A stretch of DNA of 6,481 nucleotides from Sphaerochaeta sp. (GTDB lineage Bacteria > Spirochaetota > Spirochaetia > Sphaerochaetales > Sphaerochaetaceae), in NCBI GenBank assembly GCA_003456855.1, contig DMOO01000107.1, forward strand, positions 1 to 6,481, written 5' to 3'. The notes beneath the pieces are model-generated. The model ran no database searches, was not told where the DNA came from, and worked only from the letters and a program-made list of their open reading frames with translations. The position numbers and the translations under genes were made by a program. Position 1 is the stretch's first letter. Each line of letters opens with the position of its first letter. Below are positions 1 through 5,257 of the stretch, one piece after another.

Positions 1-396
1 TTCATGGGTGGAATCGGTGTTGACGGCCACATCGCCTTCAATGAGCCTTATACTTCACTTAAGTCAAGAACGGGTCTCAGAACCCTTACAACCGACACTA
101 AGATCGTCAACTCCAGATTCTTCGGAAACGATCCTTCAAAGGTCCCTTCATATGCCCTTTCAGTCGGAGTAGGTACAGTCTTCGATTCAAAGTGCGTCCT
201 TGTTCTGATCAACGGCCACAACAAGGCAAGAGCCCTTGCCCATACAGTGGAGGGTGGAGTGAGCCAGAAGTGGACATGCAGCGCTCTTCAGATGCACAAC
301 AACGCAATCATAGCCTGTGATGAGGCCGCCTGCGGAGAACTGAAGGTTGACACCTACAAGTACTTCCTGGACGTCGAGAGCGCACAGAGACTGTAA
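1..396 (+). CDS. nagB: Glucosamine-6-phosphate deaminase, C-terminal half (partial at 5' window edge)
   Basis: Catalyses the cytosolic deamination and isomerisation of glucosamine-6-phosphate to fructose-6-phosphate plus ammonia, the last step of N-acetylglucosamine/glucosamine catabolism. The reading frame enters from upstream and gives 131 residues, about half of the usual ~265. Seen in the fragment: the active-site segment GIGVDGHIAFNEP (residues 5-17). By comparison with E. coli NagB its Asp, His and Glu correspond to catalytic D141, H143 and E148. Also present are LKSRTGLRTLT, NSRFF, the conserved YALSVGVGT stretch, VEGGVSQKWT and ELKVDTYKYF near the C-terminus, all in family order. The real start lies outside the window. 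The gene is followed by a strong terminator, so it is the last gene of its transcript. The frame is intact with no sign of decay. Identification is by recognition of family motifs and is very secure. Confidence 0.94.
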   Translation, partial: FMGGIGVDGHIAFNEPYTSLKSRTGLRTLTTDTKIVNSRFFGNDPSKVPSYALSVGVGTVFDSKCVLVLINGHNKARALAHTVEGGVSQKWTCSALQMHNNAIIACDEAACGELKVDTYKYFLDVESAQRL

Positions 397-418
397 GTCA
401 TTTTAAATTGTGTTTATA

Positions 419-455
419 AGGCCTGAGACAATCTTTCTGTTTCAGGTCTTTTTTA
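419..455 (+). terminator. Rho-independent terminator of nagB
   Basis: A 12-bp stem, AGGCCTGAGACA (419-430) against TGTTTCAGGTCT (438-449), with two G-T wobbles and a 7-nt loop ATCTTTC, runs directly into a T-tract (449-454). It lies 22 nt after the nagB stop codon. The stem-loop plus U-tract is a textbook intrinsic terminator. Confidence 0.88.
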
Positions 456-464
456 TTGCTTTTC

Positions 465-473
465 TGCTATAAT
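465..473 (+). promoter_or_regulatory. Extended -10 promoter for the phosphohexomutase gene
   Basis: TGCTATAAT is a perfect sigma-70-type -10 hexamer (468-473) with the upstream TG of an extended -10. No convincing -35 is visible at 16-18 nt, because that stretch is the terminator tail. An extended -10 can compensate for a weak -35. The predicted start is near 480, giving a leader of about 74 nt before the ATG at 554. A similar TATAAT element precedes two other genes in the window. Confidence 0.6.
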
Positions 474-502
474 CGTTTTAGTATTAGTTGTGCTTTTCAA
501 AT

Positions 503-521
503 TTGTACAAGCAGTGTACAA
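503..521 (+). promoter_or_regulatory. Perfect 19-bp dyad in the leader of the phosphohexomutase gene
   Basis: TTGTACA-AGCAG-TGTACAA is a perfect 7-bp inverted repeat with a 5-nt centre. It lies 30 nt downstream of the predicted -10 and about 32 nt upstream of the ATG. Size, symmetry and position suit the binding site of a dimeric repressor, for example a GntR-type regulator. As RNA it could also form a small hairpin. It has no T-tract, so it is not a terminator. The regulator is unknown; the operator role is inference. Confidence 0.4.
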
Positions 522-553
522 TTGATTTGCTAGGAAGCTGCAAGGAGTAGAGC

Positions 554-1969
554 ATGATCAAATTCGGAACTGGCGGATGGCGTGGTATAATCGGCGATGA
601 TTTCACAAAGTACAACATCTCTTTGGTTGCGCAGGCACTGGCGGACAGGATGCATGAGCTGGGGCAGGACAAGAAGCCTGTTCTCATAGGACATGACAGA
701 AGATTCCTCTCAAAGCCTGCATCAAAGTGGATCGCATCGGTTCTGGCCGCTAATGGAATCAAATCCCTTCTCATGAAGAGAAGCTCTCCAACACCTTTGG
801 TCATGCACATGGTCATGAAAGAGGAACTCGAGTATGGTATAGAGGTGACCGCCTCGCACAACCCATCAGATTACAATGGTATCAAGATCATTGTTGAAGA
901 GGGCAGGGATGCTCCTACAGAGGTGACCAAGGATCTTGAAAGAAGAATAACTCTTGTTGAGAGATACAACAAGATGGACCTGGAGGAGGCTGAAGCCAAG
1001 GGTCTTGTCTCATATATAAAGAACCCGTTCAACGATTACATCGATGACATTCTTGACAGCATTGATACTGCGGTAATCAGGGAGAAGGGCCCTAGAATCC
1101 TTTTCAACCCTATGCACGGTTCTGCGATCTATCCATTTCAGGTCATCTTCTTCTCGGCCAGATGCACCTTGGACCTTATCAACGACAACAAGGACGCCTA
1201 CTTTGGTGGACTTATGCCTGCACCGAACGAGGAGACCCTAGTTGATCTCAGGGACAAGGTCATCAAAGGCCATTATGACCTTGGAATTGCAGCAGACGGT
1301 GATGGCGACAGGCTGGATGTAATTGACCGCGACGGTACAATGCTCAGCGCAAATGCAATCCTGGTTTTGCTTTACTACTATCTGCATGAATACAAGGGAC
1401 TTAAGGGTCCTGTGGTAAGAAACCTCTCGACAACCCATCTTCTGGACAGGATTGCAGAGTCCTTCGGCGAGAAGTGCTACGAGGTCCCGATCGGGTTCAA
1501 GTACGTCTCCGCGGAGATCGACAGGGTTGACGCCCTTATCGGCGGAGAATCCTCAGGTGGCGTCACAGTACGTGGAAACATCCATGGAAAGGACTCTGCC
1601 TACACAGCAGCCCTGTTCGTCGAGATGATGTGCAGAACCGGAAAGCAGCCTACACAGCTTCTCAAGGAGATCGAGGACAGATTCGGGCACAGGGAGTTCG
1701 TCGAGTACAATGCAGAGCTCTCTGCTGAGAAGAAGGAGAAACTCTTGTCTGTATTCTCATCAGAGCAGGGGAATGTCCCATCCTTCGATGTTCCATACAC
1801 ACGCCTCAACTACATTGACGGCTGCAAGGTCTACTTCCCGGATGACTCCTACGTCATCTGCAGACCATCCGGAACCGAGAACCTTCTGAGATTCATGGCA
1901 GAGGCCCCGACAGAGGAGAAATGCTGGACTTACATCAACGCCTGGAGAGAGTTTGTAGACAAGCTTTGA
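554..1969 (+). CDS. Alpha-D-phosphohexomutase (phosphomannomutase/phosphoglucomutase family)
   Basis: A cytosolic mutase predicted to interconvert hexose-6-phosphate and hexose-1-phosphate (mannose or glucose; glucosamine possible) through a phosphoserine enzyme. It would supply sugar-1-phosphates for nucleotide-sugar synthesis. All four signature regions of the family are present in order: N-terminal FGTGGWRG (residues 4-11); the catalytic phosphoserine loop TASHNP with Ser101; the Mg-binding loop DGDGDR (248-253); the sugar-recognition loop GESSGG (331-336); and the C-terminal phosphate-binding RPSGTEN (437-443). At 471 residues it has the full family length. The start is supported by AAGGAG at 542-547, 6 nt before ATG, and by the canonical MIKFGTGGWRG N-terminus. 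It has its own promoter and terminator and so appears monocistronic. Substrate preference among Man, Glc and GlcN cannot be read from sequence; FGTGGWRG and GESSGG fit the PMM/PGM group better than GlmM (which usually has FGTDGIRG and GEQSGH). Confidence 0.93.
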   Translation: MIKFGTGGWRGIIGDDFTKYNISLVAQALADRMHELGQDKKPVLIGHDRRFLSKPASKWIASVLAANGIKSLLMKRSSPTPLVMHMVMKEELEYGIEVTASHNPSDYNGIKIIVEEGRDAPTEVTKDLERRITLVERYNKMDLEEAEAKGLVSYIKNPFNDYIDDILDSIDTAVIREKGPRILFNPMHGSAIYPFQVIFFSARCTLDLINDNKDAYFGGLMPAPNEETLVDLRDKVIKGHYDLGIAADGDGDRLDVIDRDGTMLSANAILVLLYYYLHEYKGLKGPVVRNLSTTHLLDRIAESFGEKCYEVPIGFKYVSAEIDRVDALIGGESSGGVTVRGNIHGKDSAYTAALFVEMMCRTGKQPTQLLKEIEDRFGHREFVEYNAELSAEKKEKLLSVFSSEQGNVPSFDVPYTRLNYIDGCKVYFPDDSYVICRPSGTENLLRFMAEAPTEEKCWTYINAWREFVDKL

Positions 1970-1995
1970 TCTATTCAATGATTATCAAATAGAGG

Positions 1996-2037
1996 AAATT
2001 AGGGGAAACTAGAGGAAAATTTCCCCTAATTTTTTTT
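1996..2037 (+). terminator. Strong Rho-independent terminator of the phosphohexomutase gene
   Basis: A perfect 13-bp stem, AAATTAGGGGAAA (1996-2008) with TTTCCCCTAATTT (2020-2032), and an 11-nt loop lead into a T-tract through 2037. It begins 26 nt after the stop codon. It separates the host gene from the AT-rich insert. A short direct repeat, AGAGGAAA, occurs at 1991 and 2011 around the left arm. Confidence 0.9.
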
Positions 2038-2138
2038 GTGGAGCCTTACGCCAACATGAACGACACGTAGGCATGGAACGTCAAGCATAATTGAGTTATC
2101 AATTTCGTATTACGTTTAGGATCTATTCTGTACTTTAT

Positions 2139-2167
2139 TTGTTAGAAAGGAATTAATTAATTATAAC
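2139..2167 (+). promoter_or_regulatory. Candidate promoter 1 of the tcm cassette
   Basis: TTGTTA (2139-2144) and TATAAC (2162-2167) are separated by 17 nt, a sound sigma-70-type spacing. The -10 part coincides with the first copy of an AT-rich 12-bp repeat. In such AT-rich DNA chance matches are common, so this is a candidate only. Confidence 0.35.
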
Positions 2168-2205
2168 TTTACATATGATAAGCCATATTACATAATTAAT
2201 TATAA
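2155..2205. repeat. AT-rich 12-bp direct repeat pair with embedded palindrome
   Basis: AATTAATTATAA occurs at 2155-2166 and again at 2194-2205, 39 bp apart start to start. The second copy lies in a perfect 12-bp palindrome, ATAATTAATTAT (2192-2203). A smaller repeat, TTACATA, occurs at 2169-2175 and 2188-2194. The repeats overlap both candidate promoters of the tcm genes, so they may be operator half-sites. Low sequence complexity makes chance origin possible. Confidence 0.5.
2168..2196 (+). promoter_or_regulatory. Candidate promoter 2 of the tcm cassette
   Basis: TTTACA (2168-2173) and CATAAT (2191-2196), each matching consensus at 5 of 6 positions, are 17 nt apart. The predicted start is near 2203, leaving a leader of about 40 nt before the ATG at 2243. 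The 12-bp palindrome 2192-2203 overlaps the -10 and start site, a position where a bound protein would block initiation. It is preferred over candidate 1 because both hexamers are better. Confidence 0.45.
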
Positions 2206-2242
2206 ATGTCTGTTGAATAATTAAGAAACATGGGAGTGAAGT

Positions 2243-3082
2243 ATGGAAACTATTCAAAAATTTGGTGGAGATTGGACTAAAACAAAGCTTGATATGTTTA
2301 ATGATTATTTAAATGCATATCTCATAGCTTTATCAAAACAACAATTTGGAACTATTTATATTGATGCATTTGCTGGTTCTGGACAAATAGAATTGGAATA
2401 TGAAGTTCTTGAAGGTTCGGCTCGACGTGCATTATCAGCTCCAAGACAGTTTGATTACTATTATTTTATTGATTCTGACCCTAAGAATGTTGAGTCTCTT
2501 AAAGAAATGATTCATACAGAATTCACTTATTTAGAAAGACGAACTTGTGTGAAAAAGGGAGATGCAAACATCGAAGTCAAAAAAATAATATCTTCAATTA
2601 ATTGGAAAACAAATAGATGTCTTATGTTTATTGATCCGTATGCAACTCAATTTGAATGGGAGTCACTTAGTGAGATTGCAAAAACAGAAGCAATAGATTT
2701 ATGGTATTTGTTTCCATGTGGAGCTGTTAATAGATTGCTTACTAGAAGTGGGGAGATGGAAATAAGTTGGGAGGCAAAGCTTGATAAAGTGTTCGGTGCT
2801 AGGGATTGGAGAGATGCTTTCTATGTTGAATCGCCTCAACATTCTTTGTTTGATGATTCTGAATGTGAATTGATAAAAGATAGTTCAATAGAAAAAATGA
2901 GTGATTACTTAGTTGAAAAACTTGGTAATATCTTCCCGGGTGTATCGAAAAAACCCTATATTTTTAGAAATAGTACAAATGCTCCTTTATTTTTATTTTG
3001 CTTTGCAATGTCAAATCCTTCTTCTTCAGCCCAGAAATTGGCTTTAAGAATTGCGAATTACATATTAAACTCGAAGGCATAG
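2243..3082 (+). CDS. tcmP: Three-Cys-motif partner protein TcmP, methyltransferase-like
   Basis: A 279-residue soluble protein recognised as a member of the TcmP ('three-Cys-motif partner') family, whose members typically sit beside a protein with a radical-SAM-like cysteine motif, as here. Visible features are those of a class I Rossmann-fold S-adenosylmethionine methyltransferase: motif I-like IYIDAFAGSG (residues 38-47), an acidic strand end FIDSDP (75-80) where the ribose hydroxyls would bind, GDAN near 107-110, and MFIDPYA (118-124), which resembles the DPPY-type catalytic motif. LWYLFPCGAVNRLL (153-166) is a family-like core strand/helix. The C-terminal ~80 residues have no recognisable motif. 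The start is supported by GGGAG at 2232-2236, 6 nt upstream. The gene is strongly AT-rich compared with its flanks and is followed after 15 nt by its partner. Neither the substrate nor methyltransferase activity of the family is established as far as I know. Family call fairly sure, function open. Confidence 0.84.
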   Translation: METIQKFGGDWTKTKLDMFNDYLNAYLIALSKQQFGTIYIDAFAGSGQIELEYEVLEGSARRALSAPRQFDYYYFIDSDPKNVESLKEMIHTEFTYLERRTCVKKGDANIEVKKIISSINWKTNRCLMFIDPYATQFEWESLSEIAKTEAIDLWYLFPCGAVNRLLTRSGEMEISWEAKLDKVFGARDWRDAFYVESPQHSLFDDSECELIKDSSIEKMSDYLVEKLGNIFPGVSKKPYIFRNSTNAPLFLFCFAMSNPSSSAQKLALRIANYILNSKA

Positions 3083-3097
3083 AAATTGGATTAGATT

Positions 3098-3874
3098 ATG
3101 TCAAATGATATTAAATTTGGTACAAAGGAATGGGCTCCATATAATTTCAACTTCATGAGTGGTTGTTCTAATGATTGCGTATACTGCTATGCAAAAGATA
3201 TGGCTATCAGGTTTAAGAGAAAGACTCCGGATTCATGGAAAATTGAAGAAAACGTAAACTTGGAGGGTCGTTCTTATTCTAAAAAGTCTGGAGACATAAT
3301 GGTTCCATCGTCTCATGACATCACTCCTGGGAACATTGAGATATCCATGGAGGTTCTTTCTAAGCTTTTAAGTAGAGGAAACCATTTACTTATTGTTACC
3401 AAACCAAACTTTGATTGTATAAAAAGAGTAATAGATTCGTTTAAAGAATATAAGGATCAACTCAGTTTCAGATTTACGATAGGATCTGCTGATTCCTCCA
3501 TTCTTAAGCTTTGGGAACCGGGAGCTCCAAGTTTTGAAGAGCGATTCAAAACTCTCAAATATGCTTTCGAAAATGGTTTTTCCACAAGCATTTCATGTGA
3601 ACCGCTTCTTGATGATAAGTTTGATGTTTTGTATGAGGCTGTTGTTAAGTATGTTACCGGTTCTATTTGGGTTGGAAAAATGAATGATGCCATGAAAAGG
3701 GTTAAGGCTAATACTGGTGGCAAATTCCCAATTGAGGTGGTCCAAAACCTCATCGACTCTCAATCCGATGATAAAATGCTTGCTCTATTTCTCAAGTATA
3801 GGAACATGCCTCATATTGAGTGGAAGGAAAGCATAAAAAAGGTTGCCATCGCTAATGGGTATCCAATTACTTGA
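3098..3874 (+). CDS. Radical SAM-type three-Cys-motif protein (TcmP partner)
   Basis: A 258-residue soluble protein with GCSNDCVYCYA at residues 22-32. Cys23, Cys27 and Cys30 form the CX3CX2C motif that holds a [4Fe-4S] cluster and binds S-adenosylmethionine in radical SAM enzymes; the aromatic residue before the third Cys (Tyr29) also fits. The N-terminal KFGTKEWAPYNFNFMSGC run and the following AKDMAIRFKRKTPDSW are typical of the radical-SAM-like group found beside TcmP, related to the phage Gp37/Gp68 (PF07505) and spore-photoproduct-lyase-like proteins. Further apparent barrel elements are LLIVTKPN (97-104), FRFTIGS (124-130) and SISCEPLLD (164-172). It starts 15 nt after tcmP with only a weak ribosome site (GGA at 3088-3090), which suggests translational coupling. 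Composition is AT-rich but less extreme than tcmP. The reaction and substrate are unknown; no terminator follows the gene. Confidence 0.8.
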   Translation: MSNDIKFGTKEWAPYNFNFMSGCSNDCVYCYAKDMAIRFKRKTPDSWKIEENVNLEGRSYSKKSGDIMVPSSHDITPGNIEISMEVLSKLLSRGNHLLIVTKPNFDCIKRVIDSFKEYKDQLSFRFTIGSADSSILKLWEPGAPSFEERFKTLKYAFENGFSTSISCEPLLDDKFDVLYEAVVKYVTGSIWVGKMNDAMKRVKANTGGKFPIEVVQNLIDSQSDDKMLALFLKYRNMPHIEWKESIKKVAIANGYPIT

Positions 3875-3895
3875 AAGCATGAAAGATATTGTTTA

Positions 3896-3910
3896 TTGAA
3901 TGGGATTCAA
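3896..3910. promoter_or_regulatory. Perfect TTGAAT-N3-ATTCAA dyad upstream of the cyclase promoter
   Basis: TTGAATGGGATTCAA is a perfect 6-bp inverted repeat with a 3-nt centre, ending 3 nt before the TG of the extended -10. It covers the -35/spacer region, where a bound protein could block or assist RNA polymerase. TTGAAT itself could act as a -35 but the spacing to TATAAT is only 15 nt. It has no T-tract, so it is not a terminator for the preceding gene. Operator role is inference. Confidence 0.42.
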
Positions 3911-3913
3911 CTC

Positions 3914-3922
3914 TGTTATAAT
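3914..3922 (+). promoter_or_regulatory. Extended -10 promoter of the diadenylate cyclase gene
   Basis: TGTTATAAT contains a perfect -10 (3917-3922) with the extended TG. The predicted start is near 3929, only about 14 nt before the ATG at 3943, so the 5' leader is little more than the ribosome site AGGTAGGTGAT. Confidence 0.6.
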
Positions 3923-3942
3923 ATCTCCAGCAGGTAGGTGAT

Positions 3943-5184
3943 ATGGCAGCGCACAGAAGTCTTTCGGAAGGAATGGGTCTCTTTGTCAGAAGAAGCATGG
4001 AGGTCATGATAAAGGAATATGACCGGAATCCAGACGTCGTCACCAAGAGATACTCCGTCTACAAGGCCATTGCGGAGATGGCCTATATGCTGAGCTGCTG
4101 CCGCGAGGAGGGTAATTCCCTTGTCTGCAAGATAGCCTTCCTTGGTGCCAAGAGAAAGGATGTTGATGAATCAGGTGCTTTCCTTGAGTTCACACAGCCG
4201 TTCGAGTTCCGAATAGACATCCTTGCCAAGATGGCTGCATCTGCAGGTGCAAGGAACTCCTATATCATAGTGAGCGGTGAAAGGCCAGAGGATCTTCAGA
4301 TAATCGGTCTGTACACATTCAACAATGACCTTGAGCGTATCAGGCATAGGGAGCTCATCTCCGGCAACATGGGAGATTTGCTTTTCAACATCAGGATCAA
4401 AGAGCCTGGAGTCATCTTCTCCTGTCTTGGTCCCTATGAGATGCTGGAGTTCAAGAACAACGCCACCTACAGGGAGAAGCCTCTGGATGAGATAGTAGGA
4501 AGCAGCATCTTCAAGACCAAGCTTTTTGATGACTCGTCAGCTATATTCGAGTATGCGGAGGACAAGCTTGGTGAGGATCTCTCGCTTACCAGAACATCAT
4601 GCTACGAGACCACAATAGCCCTGATCCTTGAGAAGATGCTCCTTCTGAAGCACGGCGGCATGCTTGTCATAGTCGATGATGACTTCGAGGACTCCCAGGA
4701 CATGGCCATAAAGTACCGCTTCAACGGCAATGACTTGCTCTTCGACAAGGTCAAGGAGTGGCAGTGCCAGTTCCTCAGGGCGGAGAAGGGGCTGACCAAC
4801 TCATCGGCTGAGTATTTCAGGAGAATCACGGACATCTGCAGCTTCATCGCATACCTGACGACCGTTGACGGTGCTGTGATCATGAAGAAGAACCTCCAGG
4901 TCGTAGGCTATGGTGCAGAGCTGAAGAGCGGGGTGTCCAAGTCCACCATCAGCTACTACAACATAGACACTGAGGCAATGGGCAACTTCGAGAACAAGGG
5001 CACAAGACACCGCTCAGGCTGCCGCTACTGCTACCAGGACACCGATGCGGTAGTGTTCATCATCTCCCAGGACGGGGCCATCTCAGGTCTCACCTACTAC
5101 GACGGACTCTACGCAGGCAAGTCAAAGAAGAGGATCCCTACAAACAAGGTCATGCTGACCAACGGCAGGCAGATGCTCAAGTAA
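3943..5184 (+). CDS. Diadenylate cyclase (DAC/DisA_N domain) with N-terminal sensor-like domain
   Basis: Predicted to condense two ATP into cyclic di-AMP, a second messenger that controls osmolyte transport, cell-wall homeostasis and stress responses. The DAC domain occupies about residues 215-405. ETTIALILEKMLLLKHGGMLVIV (starting near 222) matches the domain's opening helix and strand. The two catalytic signatures are both intact: DGA (309-311) and GTRHR (353-357), followed by AVVFIISQDGAIS (369-381), equivalent to the VSEETG strand of typical cyclases. The N-terminal ~200 residues resemble no enzyme I recognise and probably form a sensor module of the DACN type. There are no membrane helices, unlike CdaA, and no helix-hairpin-helix DNA-binding part like DisA, so it should be cytosolic. 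CxxC (Cys360, Cys363) directly after RHR is unusual. The start is supported by AGGTAGGTG just upstream. GC-rich host-style codons contrast with the preceding AT-rich gene. Cyclase activity is inferred from motifs. Confidence 0.8.
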   Translation: MAAHRSLSEGMGLFVRRSMEVMIKEYDRNPDVVTKRYSVYKAIAEMAYMLSCCREEGNSLVCKIAFLGAKRKDVDESGAFLEFTQPFEFRIDILAKMAASAGARNSYIIVSGERPEDLQIIGLYTFNNDLERIRHRELISGNMGDLLFNIRIKEPGVIFSCLGPYEMLEFKNNATYREKPLDEIVGSSIFKTKLFDDSSAIFEYAEDKLGEDLSLTRTSCYETTIALILEKMLLLKHGGMLVIVDDDFEDSQDMAIKYRFNGNDLLFDKVKEWQCQFLRAEKGLTNSSAEYFRRITDICSFIAYLTTVDGAVIMKKNLQVVGYGAELKSGVSKSTISYYNIDTEAMGNFENKGTRHRSGCRYCYQDTDAVVFIISQDGAISGLTYYDGLYAGKSKKRIPTNKVMLTNGRQMLK

Positions 5185-5194
5185 CGGTTTTTCT

Positions 5195-5222
5195 TTGTAT
5201 TGCACTCAACATGGGCTATAAT
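5195..5222 (+). promoter_or_regulatory. Candidate promoter of the small exported protein gene
   Basis: A perfect TATAAT (5217-5222), preceded by GGGC instead of an extended TG, with a weak -35 (TTGTAT, 5195-5200) at 16 nt. The predicted start is near 5229, giving a leader of about 29 nt with the ribosome site GGGGGAG (5244-5250). No terminator hairpin is visible between the cyclase stop at 5184 and this site, so read-through from the cyclase is possible. Confidence 0.5.
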
Positions 5223-5257
5223 TTACTCACACTGAAAGGATTTGGGGGAGACCGTCT

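Larger units (their letters stand above)
2090..3890 (+). other. AT-rich two-gene insert (probable horizontally acquired tcm cassette)
   Basis: Base composition drops sharply between the phosphohexomutase and cyclase genes. A hand count of one 60-base line gives 23% GC at 2281-2340 and 35% at 3541-3600, against 57% at 5041-5100 in the next gene. Codon choice changes as well: AAA, AAT, GAT and TTT dominate here, while flanking genes prefer AAG, AAC, GAC/GAG and TTC. The insert holds a complete tcmP-type gene and a radical-SAM-type partner in one direction. No transposase, integrase, tRNA or clear terminal repeat is visible, so the borders are approximate and the mode of entry is unknown. The stretch 2038-2090 is intermediate in composition and holds no recognisable gene. 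Confidence 0.65.

Noticed and set aside
484..861. Minus-strand open frame of 125 codons across the phosphohexomutase start
   Set aside because: It is antisense to a gene with all family motifs, and its translation shows no recognisable domain. The other minus-strand frames at 1238-1978, 3457-3753 and 4602-5010 fail for the same reason.
2038..2242. tRNA or attachment site as an integration target for the insert
   Set aside because: No cloverleaf-like pairing, no T-loop sequence and no CCA-type end could be found, and there is no integrase gene in the window.
2230..2242. Alternative ATG at 2230 as the tcmP start
   Set aside because: It is out of frame with the tcmP reading frame and overlaps the ribosome-binding site of the ATG at 2243.
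1973..3910. ATTCAA near both edges of the AT-rich insert as a possible target-site duplication
   Set aside because: Only six bases match (1973-1978 and 3905-3910), and the copies do not sit exactly at the composition boundaries. Chance is likely in this composition.
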